DNA of 64,000 bases from Cyclobacteriaceae bacterium. GTDB taxonomy: Bacteria > Bacteroidota > Bacteroidia > Cytophagales > Cyclobacteriaceae. Positions 25,247-34,688 of the stretch are shown here, one piece after another (within the stretch, counting starts at the first letter, position 1; every line of letters begins with the position of its first letter). Both the position numbers and the translations under genes were made by a program. The stretch covers positions 16,423 through 80,422 of the forward strand of contig PXCO01000071.1 of assembly GCA_003565295.1 (NCBI GenBank). The letters run 5' to 3'. A model generated the notes under the pieces. The model did no database searches. It worked only from the letters and a program-made list of their open reading frames with translations, and had not been told where the DNA came from.

Positions 25247-26170
25247 ATGACCACTTCCAATATGCCCTTGGTCGGATTATGCCTTTTGTCAACATTGTTC
25301 GCCTGTCAACCCAAAAAAGAAAAAGCGATGAACCATTCAGAAAATGAAAAAGCACCTTATGCAAGTTTTCACTTTACCACCGGAGGAGAATTTACATCCG
25401 GCATAGAAGGCCCCGCAGTTGATAAGGAGGGGAATTTGTATGTGGTAAATGTTTTTAAAGAAGGTACAATTGGCAAAGTCACTCCTTCTGGGGAAGTAAG
25501 CCAATTCATTACCTTACCGGAAGGCAGCACAGGGAACGGAATTAGGTTCAACAGCAAAGAGGAAATGCTTATTGCCGATTACACGGGGCACAATGTCTTG
25601 CAAGTGAATATGGAAACAAAGGAAATTTCCGTATTTGCCCATGACCCTTCCTTAAACCAACCTAATGATTTGGCCATTATGGATAATGATATTCTTTTTG
25701 CCAGCGATCCTGATTGGAAAAATGGCAAAGGACAAATCTGGAGAGTGGAGAGGAATGGAACCTTTGTTTTGCTGGAAACAGATATGGGTACGACCAATGG
25801 GATAGAAGTGAGCCCTGATAACAAAACCCTATATGTAAATGAGAGTCTGCAAAGAAATGTTTGGGCTTACGACCTTAATGAATCCGGAGAAATCTCCAAT
25901 AAACGCCTGTTGATCCAATTTGAGGATTTTGGGATGGATGGAATGCGGGCAGATGTGGATGGCAACCTATACATTACCCGGCACGGGAAAGGTACAGTGG
26001 CAAAAATATCCCCGGAAGGGGAATTACTGGAGGAAATAGCACTATCTGGAAAGCTTCCCTCCAATATTGCTTTTGGAGGTAGTGATGGCAAAACTGCCTA
26101 TGTCACCTTGCAGGATAATGGTAATATAGATGCCTTTTATGTAGAATCACCCGGAAGAGAATTTAGGTGA
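25247..26170 (+). CDS. SMP-30/gluconolactonase-family lipoprotein
   Basis: 307 residues with SPII signal (lipobox LFAC, Cys ~21). Six-bladed beta-propeller: EGPAVDKEGNLYVVN (metal Glu), NGIRFNSKEEMLIADYTGHNV, QPNDLAIMDNDILFASDP (metal Asn/Asp), TTNGIEVSPDNKTLYVNES (metal Asn/Asp) and DGMRADVDGNLYITRHGKG. These give the Ca2+/Zn2+ site of SMP-30 lactonases. It likely hydrolyses a sugar lactone in the periplasm, which would suit the product of the PQQ-type sugar dehydrogenases in the window. Monocistronic. Confidence 0.88.
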   Translation: MTTSNMPLVGLCLLSTLFACQPKKEKAMNHSENEKAPYASFHFTTGGEFTSGIEGPAVDKEGNLYVVNVFKEGTIGKVTPSGEVSQFITLPEGSTGNGIRFNSKEEMLIADYTGHNVLQVNMETKEISVFAHDPSLNQPNDLAIMDNDILFASDPDWKNGKGQIWRVERNGTFVLLETDMGTTNGIEVSPDNKTLYVNESLQRNVWAYDLNESGEISNKRLLIQFEDFGMDGMRADVDGNLYITRHGKGTVAKISPEGELLEEIALSGKLPSNIAFGGSDGKTAYVTLQDNGNIDAFYVESPGREFR

Positions 26171-26289
26171 ATAAACCGGATAAGTATGGATAAGAGGTAA
26201 AAATTGTCTTATTTTAAAGAAAAATTATGAAGTCCAAAGGCTTAAGAATATTTTTAAGGACTATATAGATAGGGACTAATTTAACAGCT

Positions 26290-27333
26290 ATGGCTAATCC
26301 GCATTCCACCTATAAAATTTTAGTGGTTGAAGACAATGAGGGTGATGCAATGCTCATCGAAGAATACTTACGTGAGGCTATAGATACAGCCATTTTAGCA
26401 TTTGCCACCACATTTGAGGAAGCAAAAAGGGTTTTAACATCAAAGGGAAAAACTTTTGATGTGATTGTATTGGACCTAACATTACCCGATAAATTTGGTG
26501 AAGCACTCATCAAAGAAATGTCGAACCTTTGCCAAGATACCTGCTTGATTGTACTTACCGGGTATACCGATGTGGAATTCGGAGCAAAGTCGCTTGCCTT
26601 TGGAGTTTCTGATTATCTTCTGAAAGATGAGATGACACCCACGAGCCTGTACAAAAGTATTTTGTACAGCATTGAAAGGAAGCAAGCTTCAGATCAGTTA
26701 TTAGAATCGGAGAGAAGGTACAAGGAGCTATTCCATCTCAGTCCGCAGCCCATGTTTCTTTACTGCCTGGAAACAGATTATATTCTGGACGTAAATGAAG
26801 CGGCTATTGATCATTATGGCTACAAGCGGTCAGAGTTTCTCAAAATGGCAATGGACACGCTTAAGCCAAGGGAAACTGACAAGTCTTCCCCAATAGTCCA
26901 ACCAGATAAAACAAGTGATCAAAAACCCTTTTCCCTCTCCAATATCTTTCATCACCAAAAGAAAAACGGAGAAATAATACAAGTGGACTTAAAAGGAAAT
27001 CAAATTGAATACCTGGGGAAGCCCGCTAAGATAGTATTAGCCAATGATATCACGGACCGAATGAGGTACGTGCATGCCATAGAAGCTCAAAACAACAGGT
27101 TACAGGAAATTGCCTGGACCCAGTCTCACATCGTCCGTGCACCATTGTCCAGGCTAATGGGTCTGGTACAATCCATGGAAGAACTGGAAAAGGAAATTGG
27201 GAGAAGCGAAGTAAAAATATTGATCAATAAATCTGCCAAGGAACTGGACGATGTGATCCGATCCATCGTAAGCAAAACTGACAATATTCAGGTAGGGGGG
27301 AAAATTATCCCTGGTTCAAAAAAAAGCCTGTGA
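26290..27333 (+). CDS. Receiver-PAS protein ending in a kinase dimerisation-like segment, no ATPase domain
   Basis: 347 residues. Receiver domain ~8-128 (VVEDNEGD, phospho-Asp in VIVLDLTLPDKFG ~63, switch LTGYTD, Lys in YLLKDE). PAS domain ~140-260 (YKELFHLSPQPMFLYCLETDYILDVNEAAIDHYGYKRSEFL). The C-terminal ~275-335 (LQEIAWTQSHIVRAPLSRLMGLVQSMEEL) is the QSHxVRAPLxRLMG segment found in Bacteroidota sensor kinases at the HisKA position. The protein stops there: no N, G1 or G2 boxes. It could therefore be a phosphotransfer or dimerisation partner for another kinase. The frame is intact and ends inside a terminator, so this is a natural end. Confidence 0.85.
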   Translation: MANPHSTYKILVVEDNEGDAMLIEEYLREAIDTAILAFATTFEEAKRVLTSKGKTFDVIVLDLTLPDKFGEALIKEMSNLCQDTCLIVLTGYTDVEFGAKSLAFGVSDYLLKDEMTPTSLYKSILYSIERKQASDQLLESERRYKELFHLSPQPMFLYCLETDYILDVNEAAIDHYGYKRSEFLKMAMDTLKPRETDKSSPIVQPDKTSDQKPFSLSNIFHHQKKNGEIIQVDLKGNQIEYLGKPAKIVLANDITDRMRYVHAIEAQNNRLQEIAWTQSHIVRAPLSRLMGLVQSMEELEKEIGRSEVKILINKSAKELDDVIRSIVSKTDNIQVGGKIIPGSKKSL

Positions 27334-27357
27334 AACAGCAATTCCACAGGCTTTTCT
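27321..27357. terminator. Bidirectional terminator between convergent genes
   Basis: AAAAAAGCCTGTG / CACAGGCTTTTC: GCCTGTG-CACAGGC stem flanked by A and T tracts, so it can act in both directions. The plus-strand gene's TGA (27331-27333) lies inside the structure; the minus-strand sod gene ends 21 nt away. Confidence 0.88.
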
Positions 27358-27377
27358 TAATGTGTAATTAGCTTTAA

Positions 27378-28148
27378 TTAGCCTTTGAGTGTTTCATATC
27401 TTTCATTGATTTTCGCCCAATCCACCACATTCCACCAGCTAGAAATATATCTTCCCCGCTCGTTTTGGTAGTTAAGGTAATATGCATGCTCCCACACATC
27501 TATGCCCATTAAAGGCTGACCCTTGAAATCCGAAATGTCCATCAAAGGATTATCCTGATTGGGCGTGGAACCAACTTTGAGGGATCCATTGTCCAAAACT
27601 AACCAGGCCCATCCGGAACCAAACCTGGTCATACCTGCATTTTCGAATGCCTCAACGAAGGATTGGAAGTTCCCGAAATCCCCGTCTATTGCCTCGGCAA
27701 GTGAACCTGTGGGATTACCTCCTCCATTCGGAGACATGATTTTCCAAAAAAGTTCGTGGTTGTAATGGCCTCCGGCATTGTTTCTCATCTTAGTGGAGTA
27801 GTTGGATATGTTGGCCAAGACATCTTCCAGAGGTTTCTCGGTATCGACATCCTCCTCACCTGCAGCCTCCTGGGCGTTATTGGCATAGGCGGCAGCATGC
27901 TTATTATAGTGGATATCCATGGTCATGGCATCAATATGGGGCTCCAGCGCACTATAATCATATGCCAAATCAGATTGGCTGAATCCCGTTGATAACTTTG
28001 CCTTGTCGGACTCTTTAGGAGACTCGCATCCGGCGAAAAATGATGTTCCGACCATCCCCGCCCCCAGTCCAATGGACAATGATGCCTTGGTGCTGTGGGA
28101 TAGGAAAGACCTTCTCGATGGATCAAAGGAAGTTTTTTTCATTTTCAT
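27378..28148 (-). CDS. Exported Fe/Mn superoxide dismutase (Tat lipoprotein)
   Basis: 256 residues. The leader SRRSFLSHSTKASLSIGLGAGMVGTSFFAGC has a twin-arginine motif and a lipobox (FFAGC), so the enzyme is probably exported folded and lipid-anchored. The SOD part starts near residue 60: metal ligands His in MDIHYNKH, His in NAGGHYNHELFW, and Asp/His in GIDVWEHAYYLNY. WNVVDW is the C-terminal signature. It converts superoxide to H2O2 and O2 outside the cytoplasm. Whether the metal is Fe or Mn cannot be settled by eye. Convergent with the receiver-PAS gene. Confidence 0.93.
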   Translation of the reverse strand: MKMKKTSFDPSRRSFLSHSTKASLSIGLGAGMVGTSFFAGCESPKESDKAKLSTGFSQSDLAYDYSALEPHIDAMTMDIHYNKHAAAYANNAQEAAGEEDVDTEKPLEDVLANISNYSTKMRNNAGGHYNHELFWKIMSPNGGGNPTGSLAEAIDGDFGNFQSFVEAFENAGMTRFGSGWAWLVLDNGSLKVGSTPNQDNPLMDISDFKGQPLMGIDVWEHAYYLNYQNERGRYISSWWNVVDWAKINERYETLKG

Positions 28149-28505
28149 AGCTTTTACTTATATATGGTTCAGTGTAAGAATTTGGTAGCTTATCGGTCTT
28201 CTGCTAAATTAACCAAATAATTACTAATGGGAAGTAATTTTTAGAGAATTAAGCTAATAATTATTTTCCCTTTTTTATGAATTTATTGACAAATCTATGG
28301 ATTGGCTGTACAATTGTTGTAGCCACAAATTTTGTGCCCTGCATTATTGGCATAGTTGCCATTGATTACTCTGTATTAATTCCCATAAAGCCCAAATATT
28401 CCTTCAAGTTCCTTATTTTTGTATTTCATTGCCTCCCCAAAATAATGAAAGATCACTTTTGCAGGCAAGTAAAAGGCGGAAGTTTGACCTTGATACAGTA
28501 ATTAT
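28149..28505. promoter_or_regulatory. Divergent intergenic region sod/dapF with -7 box at 28414-28421
   Basis: About 357 nt without a supported gene. TATTTTTG at 28414-28421 (plus strand) is a perfect TAnnTTTG box and the best promoter candidate for dapF-secA. An 18-codon frame starts at 28445 and stops 5 nt before dapF; it may be chance. Nothing else recognised. Confidence 0.4.
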
Positions 28506-29321
28506 ATGGAAATCGAGTTTTATAAATATCAGGGAACCGGAAATGATTTTGTCATGCTAGATGACCGATCATGTACGTTGAATATCCAAGACACCTCATG
28601 GATTAAACTATTATGCCAACGAAGATTTGGTATTGGTTCCGATGGGCTAATTGTATTGCGGAATCATGAGAAATTTGATTTCCATATGCATTATTTCAAT
28701 GCAGATGGTTCCCAAAGTATGTGTGGGAATGGTGCCCGATGTGCAGTGGCTTTTGCTTCCTTTTTGGGAATGGTGGAGAACAAGGCTAAGTTCGTCGCCA
28801 TAGACGGGCCACATATTAGCTTCCTCAAAAATGATCTGGTGGAGTTAAAAATGGGAGATGTGGAAAAGATTGATAAAGCAGATGAAGACTGGTTTGTGGA
28901 TACTGGCTCCCCGCACCATGTAAGATATGTAGCTAAAGTGGAAGATTATCCGGTTTTGGAGGAAGGAGCCAAAATCCGCTATAGTGACCAATACCCCAAT
29001 GGAGCAAATGTAAATTTTGTAGAAACTATAAGCGATAAAGCTATCTTGGTCCGAACCTATGAAAGAGGGGTGGAAGACGAAACCTTATCTTGTGGAACGG
29101 GTGTAACGGCCTGTGCATTAGTCCATGGTAAGCTCAAAAATAGCAACGAAATAGCTATTAAAACTAAGGGGGGGGATTTGAAGGTCAACTTCAGCCTTCA
29201 CCCCAATGGGAAAATTACGGACATTTGGCTTGTGGGCCCTGCAAAACAGGTTTTTTCAGGAAAAGTAGATTTAGAGAAAATGGCCACTAAAAGTGAAAAA
29301 AGTGGCATAATAATAGGATAG
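28506..29321 (+). CDS. dapF: Diaminopimelate epimerase
   Basis: 271 residues, complete. The two catalytic cysteines are visible in QSMCGNGARCAVAF (~75) and TLSCGTGVTACALVHG (~199), with NDFVMLD near the N-terminus (GTGNDFVMLDD). It interconverts LL- and meso-diaminopimelate for lysine and peptidoglycan synthesis in the cytoplasm. It precedes secA by 23 nt, so they are probably co-transcribed. Confidence 0.96.
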   Translation: MEIEFYKYQGTGNDFVMLDDRSCTLNIQDTSWIKLLCQRRFGIGSDGLIVLRNHEKFDFHMHYFNADGSQSMCGNGARCAVAFASFLGMVENKAKFVAIDGPHISFLKNDLVELKMGDVEKIDKADEDWFVDTGSPHHVRYVAKVEDYPVLEEGAKIRYSDQYPNGANVNFVETISDKAILVRTYERGVEDETLSCGTGVTACALVHGKLKNSNEIAIKTKGGDLKVNFSLHPNGKITDIWLVGPAKQVFSGKVDLEKMATKSEKSGIIIG

Positions 29322-29344
29322 AAAAAGCGGAAAAGAATTCATAT

Positions 29345-32300
29345 ATGATAGAACTGATCGCAAAAGGACTCGCAAAGGTGTTCGGAACAAAATCAGACAG
29401 GGACATTAAACAACTTATGCCCCTTGTCGAAAATATAAAAGAAGCATATGCCAAATTATCCGGACTTACGGATGATGAACTGCGGGGTCAAACTAGGGAG
29501 ATTCGCTCCATCATAGATAAGGAGCTAAAAGTTTTTGACGATAAAATTGAAGATTTAAGAGCGCAGATAAATGCTCTTGACCCTGATAAAGTTCAGGCAA
29601 AAGATGCCCTGTTCACAGAAATAGAGAAAGTAGAAAAGGACAGAAATGAAGAGCTCGAAAAAGTACTGGAAAAGGTGCTGCCCAGGGCTTTTGCCGTCGT
29701 AAAGGAAACTGCCAAGAGGCTGAAGGAAAATCAACAATTGGTGGTAACTGCCAGCACGCAAGACCAGGAGATGGCTGCCGCCAAGGATTATGTGACCATC
29801 GATGGGGAAAAAGCGATTTGGGCAAATAAATGGATGGCCGCTGGCAGCGAAGTAACATGGGACATGGTCCATTATGATGTGCAGCTCCTTGGCGGGGTGG
29901 CATTGCATAATGGAAAAATCGCCGAAATGGCCACGGGTGAAGGTAAAACCTTGGTATCCACGCTTCCTGCTTTTCTCAATGCATTGTCCGGAAGGGGGGT
30001 TCACATTGTAACGGTAAACGATTATTTGGCCAAGCGGGACTCGGAATGGAATGCGCCACTCTTTGAGTTTCATGGGTTAAAGGTGGATTGTATAGATAAA
30101 TACCCCCCCAACTCCCCAGGTAGAAGAAATGCATACAGCTGCGATATTGTATATGGCACCAACAACGAGTTTGGTTTTGATTACCTCAGGGATAATATGG
30201 CAAGAGATGCCAAAGATCTTGTGCAGGGAAAACATCATTTTGCCATGATCGATGAGGTGGATTCAGTACTCATTGACGATGCCCGTACCCCTCTGATCAT
30301 ATCAGGCCCTATCCCTAAGGGAGATCAGCATGAATTTTACGACATGAAGCCCAGGGTATCCACCCTGGTAGACGAGCAGCGAAAATTGGTGCAGGGTTAC
30401 CTGACAGATGCTAAAAAACTGATCAAAGGGGGCAACGAGAAGGAAGGAGGACTTGCCTTGTTTAGAGCCTTTAGGGGTTTACCGAAGTATAAGCCCTTGA
30501 TCAAATACCTTTCTGAACCAGGCATACGTGTAATATTACAAAAGACAGAAAACTATTACCTTCAAGACAATAAGCGAAACATGCCCGAGGCGGATGAACC
30601 GCTATTGTTTACTATAGACGAAAAGACCAACAGCGTGGACCTCACCGATAATGGCATAGAGGTAATCACAAAGAAAAATGAAGATGCCAGCTTTTTCATT
30701 CTTCCCGACATAGGCACTGAAATCGCCGAAATGGAAAAAGATGAAAATGTGGATGAGAAGGAGAAGCTGATCAGAAAAGAAGAAATCATCAAAGATTACG
30801 GGGTAAAAGCGCAACGGATCCATACGGTAAACCAACTTCTGAAGGCTTATTGTATGTTTGAAAAGGACACCGAGTACATCCTAGTGGATGGAAAGGTAAA
30901 AATCGTGGATGAGCAAACGGGACGGGTAATGGAGGGCCGAAGATATTCGGACGGACTTCACCAGGCAATTGAGGCAAAGGAAAACGTAAAGGTAGAAGAT
31001 GCCACACAGACCTATGCCACCATTACCTTGCAAAACTATTTCCGTATGTACCACAAACTTGCCGGAATGACGGGTACCGCAGAAACAGAAGCCGGGGAAT
31101 TTTGGCAAATTTATAAATTGGACGTGGTGGTGATCCCCACTAACAAACCCATACAACGGGCGGACAGGGAAGACAAGGTGTACAAAACGGTAAGAGAGAA
31201 ATTCAACGCCGTGGTAGATGAGATCAACGAGCTCACCGAAGCCAACAGGCCAGTGCTCGTGGGTACCACCTCGGTGGAAATCTCAGAATTACTGAGTATG
31301 ATGCTTACCCTGCGCAAAATCAAACACCAGGTCCTCAATGCGAAACAACATGCCAAAGAGGCAGACGTGGTGGCAGAGGCAGGGAAACCAAAGACCGTGA
31401 CCATTGCCACTAACATGGCAGGTAGAGGAACGGACATAAAACTCACGCCAGAATCCAAGAAAGCCGGGGGTCTAGCCATTATTGGTACCGAAAGACACGA
31501 ATCCCGAAGGGTGGACAGACAGTTAAGGGGTAGAGCCGGGAGGCAGGGGGATCCCGGATCCTCTCAATTCTTTGTTTCTCTGGAGGACAACCTCATGCGG
31601 CTTTTTGGTTCAGAAAGAATTGCCAAATTGATGGATAGGATGGGACTGGAAGAAGGGGAAGTGATTCAGCACAGCATGATCACCAAGTCCATTGAGCGGG
31701 CCCAACGTAAGGTAGAGGAAAACAATTTTGGCATCAGAAAAAGGCTGCTCGAATATGATGATGTCATGAACAGCCAAAGAGAAGTTGTCTACAAGCGTAG
31801 AAAGAACGCTCTAATAGGCGATAGATTGGAACTGGATATCCTCAACATCATGTATGATGTTTCGCAAGATGTGATAGAAATGGCCAAATCCACAGAAGAT
31901 GTGGAAAACCTAAGAATGAACATTTTTAGTTCATTAGGAATTGACTATCCCATTACAGCGGAGGAGCTCAAGGAAAAAGACAGCCCCACGCTTACCAAGG
32001 AAGTATTTGATAAGGCTTATGAAAACTACGTGACCAAAAATAAGGGCATTTTAGAGAAGGCCATGCCTATCCTAAAAAATGTCCACTTACAAAGAGGTGC
32101 AACGGTTAAGGAAATCCTTGTTCCCATTTCGGATGGGATAAAGCAGATCGGCGTTGTGATCAATTTGGAATCCACCTTGCAAAACGAAGGGAGAGACCTC
32201 ATCAGAGCCGTGGAGAAAACGGTCACCTTGGCCATTATCGACCAAAACTGGAAAGAACATCTGCGGGACATGGACGATCTTAAGCAATCCGTACAAAACG

Positions 32301-32734
32301 CAGTATATGAACAGAAAGACCCATTGCTGATTTATAAATTCGAGGCTTTTGAGATGTTCAAACGCTTCTTGGGCAAGCTTAACGACGATATCATCTCTTT
32401 CATTTCTAAATCCGACTTACCAAAACAAGACCCCGAGCAGGTAAAAGCAGCTCAAAGGGAGAGAAGGGAAGAAGCCAAAGTAACTGCCTCCAAAGAAGAG
32501 GCAGGAAGCACCTTGGGAGGGGGAGCTACAGCCACCGGACAGCGGGTAGCTGCTCAACAGGCCCAGGCAAGGGCCAGGAGAGAACCTGTACAACCCAGAA
32601 AAAGTGAAAGGGTATATGGAAGAAATGACCGGGTATCCGTGAAATACGCAGATGGCAAAGTAAAAAAAGACGTGAAGTACAAAAGCGTGGAACAGGATAT
32701 CGCTAATGCGAAATGTGTGGTAATAGAAGACTGA
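29345..32734 (+). CDS. secA: Preprotein translocase ATPase SecA
   Basis: 1129 residues, long compared with ~900 in E. coli but usual for Bacteroidota, which carry extra segments (for example the stretches at residues ~60-120 and ~340-480). Walker A MATGEGKTL (~197), DEAD-like IDEVDSVLIDDARTPLIISGP (~300), motif VI RESRRVDRQLRGRAGRQGDPG (~717-737). The C-terminus is basic and ends without the CxCx8CH/C zinc motif used for SecB binding. It powers export through SecYEG. Upstream dapF and the downstream SPOR gene are within 25 nt. Confidence 0.97.
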   Translation: MIELIAKGLAKVFGTKSDRDIKQLMPLVENIKEAYAKLSGLTDDELRGQTREIRSIIDKELKVFDDKIEDLRAQINALDPDKVQAKDALFTEIEKVEKDRNEELEKVLEKVLPRAFAVVKETAKRLKENQQLVVTASTQDQEMAAAKDYVTIDGEKAIWANKWMAAGSEVTWDMVHYDVQLLGGVALHNGKIAEMATGEGKTLVSTLPAFLNALSGRGVHIVTVNDYLAKRDSEWNAPLFEFHGLKVDCIDKYPPNSPGRRNAYSCDIVYGTNNEFGFDYLRDNMARDAKDLVQGKHHFAMIDEVDSVLIDDARTPLIISGPIPKGDQHEFYDMKPRVSTLVDEQRKLVQGYLTDAKKLIKGGNEKEGGLALFRAFRGLPKYKPLIKYLSEPGIRVILQKTENYYLQDNKRNMPEADEPLLFTIDEKTNSVDLTDNGIEVITKKNEDASFFILPDIGTEIAEMEKDENVDEKEKLIRKEEIIKDYGVKAQRIHTVNQLLKAYCMFEKDTEYILVDGKVKIVDEQTGRVMEGRRYSDGLHQAIEAKENVKVEDATQTYATITLQNYFRMYHKLAGMTGTAETEAGEFWQIYKLDVVVIPTNKPIQRADREDKVYKTVREKFNAVVDEINELTEANRPVLVGTTSVEISELLSMMLTLRKIKHQVLNAKQHAKEADVVAEAGKPKTVTIATNMAGRGTDIKLTPESKKAGGLAIIGTERHESRRVDRQLRGRAGRQGDPGSSQFFVSLEDNLMRLFGSERIAKLMDRMGLEEGEVIQHSMITKSIERAQRKVEENNFGIRKRLLEYDDVMNSQREVVYKRRKNALIGDRLELDILNIMYDVSQDVIEMAKSTEDVENLRMNIFSSLGIDYPITAEELKEKDSPTLTKEVFDKAYENYVTKNKGILEKAMPILKNVHLQRGATVKEILVPISDGIKQIGVVINLESTLQNEGRDLIRAVEKTVTLAIIDQNWKEHLRDMDDLKQSVQNAVYEQKDPLLIYKFEAFEMFKRFLGKLNDDIISFISKSDLPKQDPEQVKAAQRERREEAKVTASKEEAGSTLGGGATATGQRVAAQQAQARARREPVQPRKSERVYGRNDRVSVKYADGKVKKDVKYKSVEQDIANAKCVVIED

Positions 32735-32738
32735 CAGC

Positions 32739-33290
32739 ATGAAAAACTTTAGATTACTATATGGATTGTTCCTGCTCTTGTTTTCAAGTTGTGGACTGAT
32801 CAACATTAAGAAAACCGGAGGTGCCGAGCGTTTTGTGGGATACACCGAAGATTTGGAAAGTAGTAGGATCCGATTTGACGAGTTGCCCGAACCAAGCACA
32901 AGAGCAGGTAGCTTCGTGGAGGTAAATGCCGTGGATGAAGATTTGAAGGAGGCCATAGACAACTACATCCGGGAGAAAGAAAGAGATGATTTCATTTCTG
33001 GCTTTACCATTCTGGTTTACAGTGGTGTGGATAGAGAAGAAGCCTTTAAAACCCGTAACAAGTTATATTCCGAACATGAAGATATCCTCACCTTTATGCA
33101 ATACCAGCAACCCAGATATTTGGTGAAAGTTGGCAAATACATCAATAGAATAGAAGCGCTCGCCTGGTATGAAAAGATCAAGGAGGAATTTCCAGCTGCC
33201 AGAATCATCCAAGATAGATTCGAAAGGGAGAAAGTAAGAAAAAGACAAGAACAAGAAGAAACCCTAGAAAATGTCAATACAGAAAATTAA
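32739..33290 (+). CDS. SPOR-domain lipoprotein
   Basis: 183 residues. Lipobox LLFSSC (Cys ~18). Residues ~85-160 are a SPOR-type fold (FTILVYSGVDREEAFKTRNKLYSEHEDI, PRYLVKVGKYINRIEALAWYEKIKEEFPAARIIQDRF), which binds denuded peptidoglycan at division sites. The C-terminal tail is charged. It begins 4 nt after secA and its 3' end overlaps the M20 gene by 20 nt, so the order secA-SPOR-M20 is tightly coupled. Confidence 0.82.
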   Translation: MKNFRLLYGLFLLLFSSCGLINIKKTGGAERFVGYTEDLESSRIRFDELPEPSTRAGSFVEVNAVDEDLKEAIDNYIREKERDDFISGFTILVYSGVDREEAFKTRNKLYSEHEDILTFMQYQQPRYLVKVGKYINRIEALAWYEKIKEEFPAARIIQDRFEREKVRKRQEQEETLENVNTEN

Positions 33291-34458
33291 GGATTTGGCA
33301 GCGGCCTACAAAGAAGAAGTGATCGCCAACAGAAGGCACTTGCATCAGCATCCTGAACTTTCATTTGAAGAGCACCAAACTGCATCCTATGTAGAGGGCC
33401 AATTGAGAAAAATTGGAATTAGCGATGTTGAACGAAAGGCGGAAACGGGGATTGTGGCTTTGATCAGAGGAAAAAACCCAGAAAAAAAGACCATTGCCCT
33501 TAGGGCTGACATGGATGCTTTACCGATTCAAGAAACGAACGAAGTTCCTTATAAGTCTAAAAATCAAGGGGTCATGCACGCATGTGGACATGATGTGCAT
33601 ACTTCTTCTTTGTTAGGATCTTCCAAAATTCTACATGAATTAAGAAACGAATTTGAAGGCACCATCAAATTGATTTTCCAACCTGGAGAGGAACGTGTTC
33701 CAGGAGGGGCGTCTTTGATGATTAAGGACAAGGCCTTGGAAAACCCGAAACCAACAGCCATCATAGGCCAGCACGTGATGCCCCTTATCCCTGCCGGAAA
33801 AGTGGGTTTCAGGCCGGGCATGTACATGGCCAGTGCAGATGAGCTATACCTTACCATCAAAGGTAAAGGAGGCCATGGGGCCATGCCGGAAACCTTGGTT
33901 GATCCTGTGTTGGTAACTTCTCATATCATCGTTGCATTACAACAGGTGGTGAGCCGGAGGGCAAGTCCTAAAATTCCATCTGTGCTTTCCTTCGGTAAAG
34001 TGATTGCAGATGGTGCTACCAATGTAATTCCAAATGAGGTAAAGGTAGAAGGTACTTTCAGGACCTTAGATGAAGATTGGCGACAAAAAGCCCATGAAAT
34101 TATGGTCAAGATAGCAAAGGGAATCGCTGAAGGAATGGGAGCAGAAATTGATTTCGAAGTGAGAAAAGGATACCCTTTTTTAAAAAACGACCCCCTGCTT
34201 ACAGCCAACAGCATCTCCGCAGCAAAGGATTATCTGGGAGAGGAGAATGTGGTGGACTTAGATATATGGATGGCTGCAGAAGATTTTTCCTACTATACGC
34301 AGGAAATGGACGGTTGTTTTTACCGCCTGGGAACCCGCAATGAAGAAAAAGGAATTATCTCCGGAGTACATACCCCCACCTTTGATATAGATGAAAATGC
34401 CTTGGGGATTAGCACAGGTTTGATGGCTTATTTGGCCATTCAAGCATTAAAGGAATAA
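33271..34458 (+). CDS. M20-family amidohydrolase (N-acyl-amino-acid/hippurate hydrolase type)
   Basis: 395 residues. RRHLHQHPELSFEE (~21-34), metal sites ALRADMDALPIQE (Asp ~86), HACGHDVHTSSLLG (His ~107-111), catalytic Glu pair QPGEERVPGG (~140), dimerisation domain GKGGHGAMPE and C-terminal EDFSYYTQ. It removes acyl groups from amino acids or cleaves peptide-like amides in the cytoplasm; no signal peptide. The start lies inside the end of the SPOR gene (20-nt overlap). Confidence 0.92.
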   Translation: MSIQKIKDLAAAYKEEVIANRRHLHQHPELSFEEHQTASYVEGQLRKIGISDVERKAETGIVALIRGKNPEKKTIALRADMDALPIQETNEVPYKSKNQGVMHACGHDVHTSSLLGSSKILHELRNEFEGTIKLIFQPGEERVPGGASLMIKDKALENPKPTAIIGQHVMPLIPAGKVGFRPGMYMASADELYLTIKGKGGHGAMPETLVDPVLVTSHIIVALQQVVSRRASPKIPSVLSFGKVIADGATNVIPNEVKVEGTFRTLDEDWRQKAHEIMVKIAKGIAEGMGAEIDFEVRKGYPFLKNDPLLTANSISAAKDYLGEENVVDLDIWMAAEDFSYYTQEMDGCFYRLGTRNEEKGIISGVHTPTFDIDENALGISTGLMAYLAIQALKE

Positions 34459-34688
34459 TTTCTGATTGAACGGATATGCCATTGTTTATCCCTTTTTTTC
34501 CATTTTGGATAGGCAATAAAAATAGCGTTGAGCATGATATACTTGCTCAAGGCCCATTAGCCGATAGCTTATTCAACGGGGGTATTCTCTATCCTGTGAG
34601 AAGGTATTCCATTCTTTGCTGCTTAGCGAAAAGCGGTTCTTGGGTTGCAGCATTCAGCTTTTCTGAAGGAAACTTGCAGGGCCGATGG

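Noticed and set aside
33761..33790. CACGTG in the M20 gene as a fourth parS
   Set aside because: Flanks do not match the 16-mer (GGCCAGCACGTGATGCCC). The CACGTG motifs near 12600 and 63727 fail in the same way.
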